A stretch of DNA of 64,000 bases from Forficula auricularia (GCA_024734495.1 JALMQS010000085.1:14050048-14114047); one strand, 5' to 3'. Positions 48,046-60,314 are shown, counted from the first letter of the stretch. Notes: generated from the sequence alone by a model not told the origin. Numbers and translations: made by a program.

Positions 48046-48730
48046 AACTGGGGGTCTACCCAAAACAGAAAAACAAGTCAAGGGCTCTACGCCACAAAAA
48101 AGTTTGGGAATCTCTGGTTTAAACTCTTATTAATAATAATTTATTATTTTTGTTGTGACTCCCTAGTCATTCACTATAAATCCGCATCACAAAGTTTTAA
48201 TCTCAATTGAGTATAATTAGGCTATGGCTATAAAATAATCAATATTTGGTATTAAATTTTCATTTATATTGAATTGAATCATCACTTTCCATTTGCTATT
48301 TTATTGATTATAATATTGAATTTCTGATTTCCAATTAAAGGATATGAGGTAAGTGAAAGTCTTGTGGTTAACTCAGCGGTTTATTTAATCTCTTCTTATC
48401 ATTTCATAATATTTATATAAAACTTACTCTATATAAAAGCAGATTTTTTTACACAGATTCAGTCAGCTAGTTAAGATTTGTACTTGAGTCAGCCTCAAGT
48501 CCTTGTTAATTTGGTTGCAGGCCGTCAGGCGCTAGCTACCATATACATAAGAAGACTTGTCATTTTCCCAAATGTGTTGTTATTTTATAGACAAAATAAT
48601 TGAATCTACTCTTTTTCTGAAACTTAGGTAGCAGGGTAGCCAGACTATTTATTGAATTCACTCCAAAAATTTTATTTTTTATTTTGTGCTTGGATTCTGA
48701 AAGCCACTATAACTGGAGTAGTCCAGTCAA

Positions 48731-49358
48731 ATTGTGTTTTATCAGGAAAGTTTTGGGGTAGTTCTGATTGTTTGCATATACATGTTTTTTGGGGCGCTAA
48801 ATCCAGATCTGAGGTCTCCCACCAAAATTCCGTGACGCAACATTGTAGAAAATGCAAAATAAGGTGAAAATTTCCATTTCCTGCGGTTTTTCGCTTATAA
48901 CTCGAAAACTATTAACTTTTCTAAATAACCTTCCTATTCAAAATGACAGTTCATAAAATTTCCTACAAATTTCACAATTTAGGTTTTTTCTCCGACAAAC
49001 TGTTTGGGCTCAAGCGCAAAATCCATGTTTTCGACCCCGGCAGCCCCAAAAACTCGCACTTTTTCCCATTTTGACCATGCTTTTTAGACAAACATCACTC
49101 TATAGAGTTTTAAACTGTAGGGAATTGTATGAATATTCATTTTGAGTAGGAAGGTTATTTACGAAAAGTTGATAGTTTTCGAGTTATTAGCAAAAAACGC
49201 CAAAAAATGAAACTTTTCACCTATTTTTTGCATTTTCTACAATGTTACGTTACGTTACAATTTTGCTGAGAGACCTCAAATTTGGATTCAGCGCCCCAAA
49301 AATCATATTTATGCAAAAAAATCAAAACTATCCCAAAAGGGGCCCACTTGAGCACAAT
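48731..49358. repeat. Foldback, ~220-bp arms
   Basis: Left arm 48731-48952 and right arm 49138-49358 are inverted copies (GGGGCGCTAAATCC, GAGGTCTC, CATTGTAGAAAATGCAAAAT, AACTCGAAAACTAT). The overlapping frames at 48652-48867 (+) and 48672-48857 (-) read through the left arm and are not genes. Confidence 0.7.
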
Positions 49359-50159
49359 CTTTAATTTATTTTTTCAAAAAAAAAAAAAAAAAAAAAATTG
49401 ATTAGATTGTAAGCTTTCTACCTTCATATTTTCTAATTGAGAATGCAGAAAATTAACCAATTTTTTATTACGTGTATCTGTTCTTATTAATAATCTGAAC
49501 TCTTGTGCCGAATTTCAGTATCAATTACAAATGCAAAATTGCTAAAATTCGCATTTGATAAGCTTACACTTTTCCTACCAATTAATTCTAAGAAAATATA
49601 ACATTTATTTTTCACAAAAAAAATAGAATAAATATTCCTTTGAGGAAAATGGTGTGGTTAATTTTCTGAATCACGGCTGTCGTGTCGGACATTCTTTCGA
49701 AATCATGTCATCTCATATATTATGTTGAATTATTAACTAAACTGAATGTATAAGGGATGAATAACAAAATAGCAGGATCTAATTCTTGGTTTCATCTTAC
49801 AATAGAGTAAATATTACTTATTAGGCGTGAACATTTGGCCATTTCTATTCTTGGACTGCTGAGCGAATGTTTTTTTTGCATTTCGGCTCACTCGATCAAT
49901 AAGGAGAATTGTACGAAACTGGTTGGATCTGAATCCAGACAAAGATATATATTTTCAAAATGCACTAAAAGTAGAAAATATATTTTTCTTTAGTACCTAC
50001 TTAAAAATTTGCAAACTCTCAAGACTAAAAATAAAAGCATTAATGGTTTTAACTTAAAATTTTTAAAGTGAAACTTCTTGAGCGAAGTATCTGTTTGAAT
50101 CTTTTTGTTACAATAGAGGGGAAATGACCTAATAGAGGGGAAATAAGAGACAAACCCTC

Positions 50160-51516
50160 ATTTTTAAATAATAATTTAAATTCCCTAATTTTAATGAATT
50201 TTATTTGTCATCAACTAATTAGTGGGTTTTAAAATAATAATTTTTTTTTATAAATTTTATTAAACCAATTATTTTACATGAATTTATGCATACATTGTTA
50301 TTGAGCTTCCATTCCGGAGATTACTTCTCCACCATCGAGTGTCCTTGATCATCTTTTAGTCCTTATTTTTAATAAGAGGAAAAAACTAATTAAAGAAAAA
50401 AACCTCTTTTCCGATAATTAGTTCAATTCCATTATCTCTCCCATTCAATAGAGACCCGTAGTCTCCTCATCCCATTCAAAAATAATATTTTTTTTTTTTT
50501 ATAAATTTTATTAAACAAATTATTTTACATGAATTAATGTATACATTGTATTTTAGCTTCGACTCCGGAGGTTATTTCTCCACCATCGAGTGTCCTTGAT
50601 CATCTTTAGTCCTTGTTTTTAGTAAGAGGAAAAAACTAATTAAAGAAAAAAAAACCTCTTTTCCGATAATTATTCCAATACCATATTGCGGAAATTAATC
50701 CATCCAATTAATCCTCCCCCAATTCCAAAAATAATATTTTTTTTTTTATAAATTTTATTAAACCAATTATTTTACATTAATTAATGTATACATTGTATTT
50801 TTGCTTCGATTCCGGAGATTACTTCTCCACCATCGAGTGTCCTTATTCATCTTTAGTCCTTGTTTTTAATAAGAGGAAAAATCTAATTAGATAAAAAAAC
50901 CTCTTTTCCGATAATTATTTCAATTCCATTATTCCCCAATCAAGTCGATTGGTTTGCTAATTATCTGCTTGCTCATCTCTCCTCAAAATAATAATTTTTT
51001 TTTTTTTTTTTTATAAATTTTATTAAACCAATTATTTTACATTAATTAATGTATACATTGTATTTTTGCTTCGATTTCGGAGATTACTTCTCCACCATCG
51101 AGTGTCCTTATTCATCTTTAGTCCTTGTTTTTAATAAGAGGAAAAATCTAATTAGATAAAAAAACCTCTTTTCCGATAATTATTTCAATTCCATTATTCT
51201 CCAATCAAGTCGATTGGTTTCTCTTCCTTCTCTCCCCCATCCGATCTCTCCATCATCCCAAAAATAATAATTTTTTTTTTTTTTTATAAATTTTATTAAA
51301 CCAATTATTTTACATTAATTAATGTATACCTTGTATTTTAGCTTCGATTCCGGAGATTGCTTCTCTTTTCCGATAATTATTTCAATTCCATTATTCCCCA
51401 ATCAAGTCGATTGGATCCATCTGTATATTTTCAAAAAATAATAATTTAAATTTACTAATTTTAATAAATCATATTTGACATAAGCTATTAGAGGGTTTTA
51501 AAATTAAAGTTTCACT
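50160..51516. repeat. Region bracketed by direct repeats around a modular array
   Basis: 50168-50235 (AATAATTTAAATTCCCTAATTTTAAT ... GGGTTTTAAAAT) recurs at 51439-51505 with changes. The two copies bracket the five-unit array, as if the array expanded inside a single ancestral sequence. Confidence 0.55.
50231..51433. repeat. Five-unit array: conserved module plus variable linker
   Basis: Conserved modules lie at 50231-50435, 50478-50687, 50727-50933, 50985-51198 and 51260-51395 (last internally deleted). Each runs from AATAATATTTTTT through TACATKAATTAATGTA, CGGAGATTACTTCTCCACC, TCGAGTGTCCTT and AAGAGG ... CCTCTTTTCCGATAATTA to ATTCCATTAT. Three or more hairpins can form per module. Linkers of 38-61 bases (50436-50477, 50688-50726, 50934-50984, 51199-51259, 51396-51433) vary strongly; 3-5 share a CCAATC/GATTGG hairpin, while linker 1 has GAGAC/GTCTC instead. 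Function unknown. Confidence 0.8.
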
Positions 51517-52178
51517 TCCCCTGCGAGCTTATGTGGATGAGGTTGACACATTTTTTTTTTAAACTTAAAATTTAATTTAAGCACACGAACTTGAATTTTA
51601 CTCATGTGTGTATGAGAAATTTTCGAGTTCAAAAAAAATTATATTTTCTACGAATAATTTTAATACGTTTCAGAATTTGAAAGCCTTTTTTGAAATTTGT
51701 TTTATATATTTTTCATTGTCTTAGTCTTTGAAATATGCACGATTCTCACGTAAAAGTTGGGTGGGAAATAGTGATCAAAATTTGAACTTTACTCAAATTA
51801 TTTGCTTATTGGCAAAAATTATGATGATTTGGATCTCAAATATTACAAACTTCTCGAACCCCTCTGACATATTTAAAAAGGGTAATGTAGGTAGGTAGAT
51901 AAAAAACAACCCATCTAACATATATAATCGAAAATAATCCATTTCATTTCGGTTCTAATAGATGACACCCTCTTTTAATTTTCTCAGAAAACTATCAGGA
52001 AATTGAACTCTCATAAGCAAATTTTCTAATGTTTTTAATCAATTTTCTAATTTTCTCTCCACCTGAAATTTATTTTATTTTTATTCCACAATAAAAAAAA
52101 ATAATAATTTTTATGCCTCAATTTTCGTATATTTTAAATAAAAACATTTTTCTTTTGATTTTAATTATTTAAAACTAT

Positions 52179-52444
52179 TGTGACAGGAATAGCAGAAAAT
52201 TGGATAAAAAATTAAAAACCGAGTTTTTTATCAAATGGGCCAGGCGTTTCGTCCATTTAATCACTCTTTTTCACTTTACTTTGTTTTGTCGAATAGTGAA
52301 ATTGGTTTTTTGACAAAGAGTGATTAAATGGCCCACTGAGAAAGTCAAAATAAATTGACGAAACGTCTAGCCCATTTGATAAAAACTGGTGTTTTTAATT
52401 TTTTGTCCAATTTCTTACTATTCCTGTCACGCGAAAGGTACAAC
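52179..52444 (+). mobile_element. Foldback with 15-bp target duplications
   Basis: Arms about 52182-52262 and 52340-52430 are inverted copies ending ACAGGAATAGCAG. A short tail (52431-52444) is on the right only. Perfect direct repeats ATTATTTAAAACTAT (52164-52178 and 52445-52459). Motif + 52336-52365: CTGAGAAA, GTCAA-loop-TTGAC, GAAACG. Smaller relative of 42637-43277. The + frame at 52389-52604 is incidental. Confidence 0.88.
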
Positions 52445-53063
52445 ATTATTTAAAACTATGTATTTTTTATTTTCCTTTATTTCATTCGAAATATTATGTT
52501 TATGTGCAAAAATAAAAACCAAAATTATTCACTGTAATTGGATCCAAATTCGATTACAAAAACAGAGACAGAGTACCAAATTAAATAAAAGAAGACAGAC
52601 CTGAACAGATTACCTATACTAGTTGACGAATTGGCTCGAGAGAAGGTGGTGTGCGTCCGGTGACTCTCTAGTTAACCTCTTCAAGGTCTTGATTCAAGTT
52701 CCATAACCGAATAATTGAATCTCGCAATTAGATTTTATAATTATAGTTGTCCAATGCTTTTGATATATTATTCAAATCCTTTCTACCTTCTGAATTATTC
52801 ATTATTTATTCTCACTCTTCCTCTTGTTATATATATTTGTGTTTCTTTTGACTTGCATAATCGATTTTGATAATGTCTAATTTAGTTAAAACAATGGTAT
52901 AAGCATACACGATTTTTAAACCTTTCCGTTTTAATTAGAAATTCACTTGTTATTAGTTTGCCAAATGAGAATTGAGGAATTCATTATCTATCTTATTTCT
53001 ATAAAAAATCATATGAACGTTTTTTCCTAACTGGGTTGATGTGAATATAGACAAACCCTAGAT

Positions 53064-53180
53064 CAGGGGTCCCCAAACTTTTTAGCGATAGGGCCACATT
53101 AATACTGTAGTAACCGCGGACCGAATGGAAAAATTTCAAGGGCCGAATCTGGGGCGCGGACCGTAGTTTGGGGACCCCTG
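53064..53180. mobile_element. 117-bp hAT-type MITE
   Basis: Inverted ends CAGGGGTCCCCAAACT and its complement, typical hAT ends. Flanking 8-mers CCCTAGAT (53056-53063) and CCCTAGAA (53181-53188) match at 7 of 8. The body is GC-rich compared with surroundings (GGGCCAC, CCGCGGACCG). No coding capacity. Confidence 0.9.
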
Positions 53181-53188
53181 CCCTAGAA

Positions 53189-54049
53189 TATACTTGTTGT
53201 CCTTCTTTTCCAAATTTATACCCTTAAATGACCACCTTTCGTATCATTTGAAAAATAAAATAAACTGCAACGGATCTTTGCTAAATTTTATCCAAAGTCA
53301 TTTGAAATATCAATATTTTTATTCCTTTATTATTAATCATATAGCATAACCTATTTGCGGTCCAGGTTTAAAATATAATTTTAATAAAAACTTTATTTAA
53401 CCTTTTTTGTGGTCCCCCAAGATACTTAATTAGGATATTAAATTTCATCAAAATTGGTTAAGTCATTTTCAATATATTTAGAAAAAACTAAAAAAGTACT
53501 GAAATAAAGTACTAATGTTTGCAGGCCGATATGTACCAAAAACTACTCAGCGTTTCATTTTGTTAAAATAATGGTAGGTTTTCAATTTCATTTCAATCGG
53601 TGCAACGGTGTGGAAAAAATCGGACGAAAATAACATACATACTATTACATCCATCCATCCCCACGCACTTCCAAAAATATGGCACTTTTTGGCCTCTCGA
53701 CGAGACCCGATGTAATTTTTGGCAAAACTGTCACGTGCTAAAATTCAACCTAATTGAATACTACAATTTGTGACTTTAATTGAGACCATGTGTTCCGTAG
53801 TCTTTACCTGAGGAGCCTTTGAAGTCGTGCTTGCCGCGAGACCGATTACAATACTTTCACCCATGCTTCGCATTGGATAAAATAAAAAAATCCTTTGTTA
53901 TTTTAAAATTCAACGTTTGTAGAAAGATCATAAATGATAGGAATTAATATTTTTATCCAGAGAATTATATTATGACCCATACAAGTGAGGGTAAGAGCTA
54001 AAAATACAAAATTTCAACATTGAACTTGTATAAAGATAATAAATTAACT
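53189..54049. other. Possible transposon fragment, unassigned
   Basis: 53430-53470 and 53575-53620 contain AAATTTCATCAAAATTGG- and TTTCAATCGGTGCAACGG-type words frequently seen in arthropod repeats. 53790-53880 is GC-richer. No frame or terminal structure was defined. Confidence 0.35.
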
Positions 54050-54480
54050 TAATCATGCATGAAAAAAGCCTTTTTTTGCTTCATTTTTTCGAAATATCTA
54101 AAAAACGGATGAAACTATTTTTTGAAACAAAATTGAGCGAAACTATGGCATTTTGCTCTACAAAGAAGGTCTAATCACTGAACATCGAAAAAAATTATGT
54201 TTTATTAGATATATTAATGATTTTGTCAAAATTTCTGATAGTACGTTACCAAATTTTGTGTAAGTTATAGCTCAAAAACTAGTCTGAATATCAAAAGGAA
54301 ATTACACATGTAGTTTTGGTGTATTGAGATTAAGAGTTGATTAGATTATGGTTGAAATCGAACCAAAAATTATTAAGGAAGTGGGGGCTCTTTAAAAATA
54401 AAAATTATAAAATTTTCAAACTAAAAAAAAAATGAAATTTACTATAGAAGAGATCTTTAATAAAAATGAGAGATATTATT
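54050..54480 (+). repeat. Diverged family P copy 3
   Basis: CATGCATGAAAAAAGCC, TTCGAAATATCTAAAAAACGGATGAAACTATTTT and ATTGAGATTAAGAG-TGATTAGATT keep the order seen in 30195-30950, but both termini are missing. Confidence 0.55.
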
Positions 54481-54597
54481 GTTAAGGGGGCCAAAATTAT
54501 GGCCGTAGGGGGGGGGAGCGGGGGTTGAAAAATAGAACTATCAATATAACCCTTTGATCAATTTCTACAAAAGGCACCCAATATGAAATTTATAGTG

Positions 54598-54815
54598 CAC
54601 TAAATTATATAGAATAATAATATCTCCGAAAATCGGTCTTTCGAAGTCTTCTAATTCCAAATCATACATTTGACTCTAAATTTCCGAATATTAAATAGAA
54701 GTATACTAAGATAACTTTACACATAATTGTGAAGCGAGTATGTTCATAATTACGTGTTTTGTGGCTCCAGAGAGCCTAAAAAGAACCCCAGGAATCAATA
54801 GTCTATGTGAAGTGG
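54598..54815. repeat. Inverted partner of 58098-58308
   Basis: AAATCGGTCTTTCGAAGTCTTC, ATCATACATTTGACTCTAAATTTC and the following AATTGTGAAGCGAG / CATAATTACG words recur in reverse order at 58098-58308. Both flank family P copies (54050-54480 and 57451-58053), so the repeat may extend beyond P or be an associated element. Confidence 0.6.
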
Positions 54816-54975
54816 AGATAATCCACAAGGGAGTATATCTGAGAGATACGATTATATTAAAAACCGGGTACAGTATTCTTATACTCTGGGTATTTCAACA
54901 ATAAAATAAAGGTAAATTAATTTACTTTTAATAGTACATTTAATTATTTAATTTTAATCTTGGTTATTTTATTAA

Positions 54976-55179
54976 AAGGGAATAAGAGTACGTTATGAGG
55001 TGTGCACTAAAGACGCCATTTTTTTTGATTATATAAATATTAATAAATCAAGCACGTGTGACAAATCGACCAAGATGTGGGACCACCTTAAGAACCCAAC
55101 AAAGGTCGTAACCTTTGAGATAGAGATCAAGAAATTCCTCCGCAGCCACCCGAAGGGCCACAAGTATTTTTCTCAGTGA
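54976..55179 (+). other. Possible coding relic, unknown family
   Basis: A stop-free 67-codon frame without an ATG ends at TGA 55177-55179. Translation includes STCDKSTKMWDHLK, VVTFEIEIKKFLRSHPKGHKYFSQ, charged and not low-complexity, unlike other frames here. It faintly recalls BED-type zinc-finger spacing but lacks the full set of ligands. The block just after it (TCTCAGTGACGTCAC ... ATAAATAGTTCAAGGGATG) recurs at 56486-56528, so it is probably repeat-derived. Confidence 0.25.
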
Positions 55180-55679
55180 CGTCACTGCCAGATAAATAGT
55201 TCAAGGGATGGCGTCATGGGCACCAGTGACGTCACGTGTGCAATTTATTCACCTTGTTAAAATTAGTTATGACTCGCTGAGAGTATGTACAAGAAAGATT
55301 CTTCAAAATGATAAATTTGTGTGAAAATATTTTATTGATTTATTTCAATGACATAAATACCATTGGCCAAGTATAGGTAATCATTTATGATTATACGAAT
55401 AAATAAGGAACTTTATTTACATGTTCTTACGTCTTGGGTCATACTTGTTTTCGGACATTGCCAATTGCTGTGCAGAGTATGTTTTCTTCATATAAATGTT
55501 CTGGGAAATTTATTCCAAGATTGTATGTACTCTTCAGCTTAATATAACATAAATATTTTTTCTCAGTCACAATCAAAAAGTCAAACTTGATTATCATTAC
55601 ATTTTAACAGCCCAATGCGAAAAAAATAAATGTTAATATAATTTTAGTAAACAAATAAAATAGTTTATGGAAATCATAT

Positions 55680-56323
55680 CTTATTATATTAAACGGTTTG
55701 GATAAAATTCACGGGTTAGGGGGTTTTTGGGTTGACAATTCGATCTGTCACGGTCTCATCTTCGGCTAAGTTGTTTTTGATGGTTTTTTTGTTAATTGAA
55801 ATAATTATTCACACGTGGTTGTCTCGATAAAAATGTATAATTACATTTTTATTCAATTTCCTTTTAATAATTAATTGGTTTTTAAATTTTAAATCCCATT
55901 AATAAATCATTATAAATTTTATTATATATTAAAATTAGACAATTTAATTAACTAGATAGCTGGTTCAAAAATTGTCATTTAAATAAAAAAAAAATTAATT
56001 AGAGGTATTGAAGATGGAGAGGTAGAATTTAGTGCTGAATTGATGGAAAGGCTGCCCAAAGATAAAGAAAACTACTAATTCCGATTACATTGAATTGAAT
56101 TGGTATTGAATTTTTGACGTTTCGATTATTAGTTGGTAACAATTGCTGAAGACATGGAAGAATCGATTTTAATACCAGGTCTCACTTTTGGGAAATAAAT
56201 TTTTGATAAGTTTTTTAATGAAACTAATTATTAACATGTGGTTGATTTAAAATAAAACTAATGGTTGAATAAATCAAAAACAAACACATGCATTACCGAG
56301 AATTGCTCGGTGTTCCAGGTACT
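55680..56323 (+). mobile_element. R690 family, copy F (composite)
   Basis: Starts CTTATTATATTAAACGG and includes CACGGTCTCATCTTCGGCTAAG. Ends ATTACCGAGAATTGCTCGGTGTTCCAGGTACT with the terminal hairpin. The central part (about 55985-56280) is a piece related, inverted, to 31150-31505, probably a nested insertion. Confidence 0.7.
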
Positions 56324-56695
56324 ATCATTTATACTTATTAGCTATGTAGCCAAATGAATAAATAAATAAATAAATAACTTATTTAAAAAAGTGTGAAAGC
56401 TGAATAAGAAAAATAATTGACCTACAGGATTTTCCCCTCCCCTGGATTAAAAACCTACAGGATGGATAACTAAAAAGAGGTTTCTCAGTGACGTCACCAC
56501 CAGATAAATAGTTCAAGGGATGTCATCATGTGTAGGGTGGGTCGGTATATATATAATTTATTTATTATTATACCTATTTGATAAGTGACGGACAATAGCT
56601 AGTTAAGATATAAGATCAGAAGATCAGAAAAGGTCTGAAGAAGACATCTTCGAGAGCGAGTGTGTTATATGGGTTATCATCACCTACCCGTCGTA

Positions 56696-57007
56696 GAGAG
56701 GGTTAAAAAGTACTTTTTTGTAGATATTCAAACCAAAATATACTCTTTCAACTCTGTATAAAATATACTCTTTAAAAAGCGTTTAGTTTTTTCAAAATTA
56801 ATATTTAGTAGTTGATGATAACCCTTCCATGGAAGGGTAGTTGATGATAAGGGGGGACCCTTATTTACCTGATTGAGAATTTCAAGAAAAATTAAATTTT
56901 AATTTTCAAAAAACTAAACGAATTTTAAAGAGTAGATTTTATACAGAGATAAAAGAGTATATTTTCGTTTGAATATTTCGAAAAAAAGTACTTTTTTAAC
57001 CCTCTCT
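56696..57007. repeat. Foldback, ~105-bp arms
   Basis: AGAGAGGGTTAAAAAGTACTTTTTT (from 56696) and its complement (ending 57007) bound the block. The inner parts TATACTCTTT...AACTCTGTATAAAAT and TTTAGTTTTTT also pair. The spacer repeats GAAGGGTAGTTGATGATAAGG. Relatives of the spacer are at 41340-41380 and 47650-47680. Confidence 0.6.
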
Positions 57008-57450
57008 TTGAAGGGTAGTTGATGATAAGTCCCCCCTGACCCTTATCTACTTGATTGAGATATATGGTATGTGTGTGTTTATTTCCATCAAGCAGAGGAC
57101 AGCCTTTTTGTTTCTTTTTATGATTCAACAACTCTGCTACTCTCAACAAAACAAAAACTTTTCAATTAGAGATTATTTATCAGTTGATTTTGAATAATTA
57201 TGCCCTCCTGATTTTGAATATATCGAGTTTTCGAGGAATTCATTTTCCCAATAAATATACTCGTATACTAAAAAAAAGCTTGAGAGCTGTTTTTCCGGAA
57301 ATTGCGGAAAACCTGAAATTACCGGTATTGAAGAGAATCTTCCGATTGGTCGATTTGGGCGTTGTCTAGACTTTGCAGTGATATCTCGATTCGTTAACCA
57401 TTTCATCTTTTTGAAGTGAAACTTCTTTAGCGACGTATCTGTTTAATTTT

Positions 57451-58053
57451 TTTACTTTACCATATAGGGTATGGTCACGTATAGAAATCGTGCATGAAAA
57501 AAGTGCTTTTTTTTCCGAAATTTCTCAAAAACGGCTAAGACTATTTTGATTAAAAAAATTAAGCGAAACCATGGAATTTCGGTCTACAAAAAAGCTCTAA
57601 TAAGTGAACATCGAAAAAATTATATTTTTTGAGATAATAATTGTTTTGTCAAAATGTCTGTAAGTTAGTTAGTTAGTCTGTCTGTCCGTTAGTCTGTGCG
57701 TTACCAAATTTTTGTAGACGAGCTAGCTCAAAAACTAGTGTGAATATCAAAACCGAATTTCACACGTAGTTTTGGTCCATTGAGATTAAGAGCTGATTAG
57801 ATTTTGGTACATATTGACCCAAAATTAAGGGGGGGTGGAGGGGGTTAAAAAATTAAAAATATAGGCTCTTGTACCAAACTCAACCAAATTTTTTAGGCAT
57901 AATCAGTGGGCCCCCAGGAGTCTAAAAATGCAAAAACTAACCCCCTCCCTTACATGATTATAAATAATTTTATTAAATATTAAATATAAGTGAGGGGTCA
58001 GGTTGTATGGTAAAATCAAGTGGATGGCCACATCAGACCACGTCAGCTTATTT
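57451..58053 (+). repeat. Dispersed element family P, copy 4
   Basis: Starts TTTACTTTACCATATAGGGTATGG and ends TTGTATGGTAAAATCAAGTGGATGGCC with CACGTCAGCTTATTT. Contains TTAGTTAGTTAGTCTGTCTG and one copy of the CTCAACCAAATTTT block. Just upstream, 57415-57445 repeats 50071-50100 (GTGAAACTTCTT-AGCGA-GTATCTGTTT). Confidence 0.65.
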
Positions 58054-58097
58054 AATTCCATCTCGCAAATATACTTCTTTCTGAATTATCCCTACTT

Positions 58098-58308
58098 CAA
58101 ATAGACCATTGATTTCTGGGTGTTTTTTTAGGCTCTAGGGACCAAAAAAACCCGTAATTATGAAATTACTCGCTTCCCAATTATATGTAAAGTTATCATA
58201 TACTTCTATTTAATATTCGGAAATTTAGAGTCAAATGTATGATTTGAAATTAGAAGACTTCGAAAGACCGATTTCCAAAGATTTATTCCAATTATTCTAT
58301 ATAAGGGA
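58098..58308. repeat. Inverted partner of 54598-54815
   Basis: Same ordered blocks in reverse orientation. See 54598-54815. Confidence 0.6.
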
Positions 58309-58989
58309 GAGTGAAAAAACAACCAAACTTCACCTCTCAGTGGTCATCGCTATTCTTGACTTGTCCATTCGTAGAAAATTCTAGAATAATGAAGCCATTT
58401 CTAAATTTAGCAATGGCTTTTCAAAACAAGCAGAAATAATAAAATATGAAACTATTTACCTATATTTAATTGGTTTTACATTTATAAATATTTATTAAAG
58501 GTGTTGTTGTTGCTATTCTGCATCAATCGCCGTTTCTTTTCAAATCCAGGTTCGTTATAAATTATTATTCTAAACTATAATGATTAAATAAGGAGAAAAA
58601 AATTAATACCAATTGAGAACAGCCCACGGAGTATAATCTCACTGAATGAACCTTTTGTAATTCTAATTCGTAATTTATAGCAAAGAATTCTATACTCTTC
58701 GATAAAGCTATACACAACACACTTGGCATAAAATATAATATATACATGTATAAAAATACCATGAAATTCCAGGCGTCTAATATTTCATTCAATTCTAATA
58801 CACGCACAAGAATAAATTTAAAATGACACCTTTGCTAAATCGGTATAAAAGTATGTACTTCTTGAATTACGGTCTTATGACTATATTATGAACATGGGTT
58901 GAATGAACAATTCAAATTTTTTAAGTAACCAGATACAAAATACCAATTATATTAAAATTTGAATTTTTAGTAGAAGCACGCAAAATCAA

Positions 58990-59145
58990 TTATTGAAAAC
59001 GATTGCAGAATAAGTCGTAATTTTATTGTATTATTTATTTGTGTTCAATATATAATTATAATTAATTATATGTGATTTAAATAAAAATTCAAATTTTAAT
59101 CAAATTAAACACAAAAATAAAAGCTTCATCAGGTTCATTAGCAAT
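58990..59145. repeat. Inverted relative of 24790-24965
   Basis: AGAATAAGTCGTAATTTTATTGTATTATTTATT and AAACACAAAAATAAAAGCTTCATC match the complement of the 24.8-kb repeat. Abuts R690 copy G. Confidence 0.55.
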
Positions 59146-59165
59146 TGTTATATTAATAACACACC

Positions 59166-59851
59166 TACCTGGAACACCGAGCGATCTTCGGTAATTTTTT
59201 GATTGAAAAGCCATATAGTAATATTATTTTTAATTTTAAATTCAGGTAAAATGGTCGATTTTTAATCGCGGCCCCAATAAAATAAAATTGAAATAAAACT
59301 TAATTTATATTTTTACCAACGTTTTGACCCGCTATGGCCATCATCAGACGTATCAATGGTCACAAAGGTTTGAATGTAATTGCAATTAAAAATAATATTA
59401 ATATACACCGAGGTTCTTTCGTTGACACTTTTATATCCTGAAGAAGGATGTAAGATCCTTCGAATTGTCGGATTTTTTAAGAGAATGAAATTGATATTCT
59501 AATAAATTATTTTATAGAAAAATATCTTTAATTAATTAAATTGGTAAATTCTAATATATAATAATATTTTTAATGAACTATTAGTGGAATTAAAAAAAAA
59601 CAATTAATTTTATTAAAAGAAAATTAAAAAAAATGTAATTATACATTTTTATTCAAGCAACCACCTGCGAATAATTATTTTAATTAACAAAAAAACCATC
59701 AAAAACAACTTAGCCGAAGATGAGACCGTGACATATCTAATTGTCAACACAAAAACCCCCTAACCTGTGAATTTCACACAAATCGTTGGAGCCGTTTTCG
59801 AAAAACCGATTCTATATATATATACAAGAATTGCCCCTTTAATATAATAAG
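59166..59851 (-). mobile_element. R690 family, copy G (most complete, 686 bp)
   Basis: Has both ends uninterrupted: TACCTGGAACACCGAGCGAT (with TCGGT closing a hairpin) at 59166 and ACAAGAATTGCC...TTTAATATAATAAG at 59851. Motifs: minus about 59325-59357 (CTGATGAT, GGCC-loop-GGTC, AAAACG) and plus 59448-59485 (CTGAAGAA, hairpin, CGAATTGTCGG), and GCCGAAGATGAGACCGTGAC near 59710. No open frame. Could be a retroelement derivative or a Helitron-like non-autonomous element, given the subterminal hairpin. Confidence 0.78.
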
Positions 59852-60161
59852 TTTGATCAGATAAAGATATAAATAATATAGAATCACGTTAGGTAAGATT
59901 CAAAATACCTCATAATCGTATTTTAATTACATTTTTGAGATATAAAATCTATATAATCATTAAAGCAATAATTAAAAATAAAAATCAATCATTAGCCTGG
60001 TTTATATTATGATAATGATAATATTAATATCAGAGAAGTGAGTCAACTATCCCTTGGAGATCAAGTTCAAGAATTGCCTAAATAGATAAATTTTGGAAAA
60101 TAAAATAAAAAACGCATATATTAGTAGTCGATTTTTTTTATGAAATTGATGAGGGAAGGAG

Positions 60162-60314
60162 TTACACCCCTCTCCACAGATGAGAGCCGTATTCGAGACA
60201 GGGACGAATTTGAGCCTTATACAGCTTTAGAAGTTGGCTGGGCCTAAAATAGCGTCTAGATCTAGACCTAAATAGGACACCAAGCTTGCATGCAGCAGTG
60301 GTTGAGATATCGTG
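60162..60314 (-). pseudogene. LINE reverse transcriptase fragment
   Basis: The minus strand reads 50 codons then a stop: HDISTTAACKLGVLFRSRSR, RYFRPSQLLKLYKAQIRPCL, EYGSHLWRGV. It aligns to residues 20-75 of the RT tail at 15522-16202 (LFRSKRFYKPPQLLTIYKAQIRPCLKYASHLWRGAS) but is clearly diverged, so it is an independent, older copy of a related LINE. Both flanks are unassigned. Confidence 0.8.

Noticed and set aside
50231..51433. CRISPR-like repeat-spacer look
   Set aside because: Modules exceed 200 bp, linkers are few and partly shared, and everything else shows a eukaryotic genome; no cas genes.
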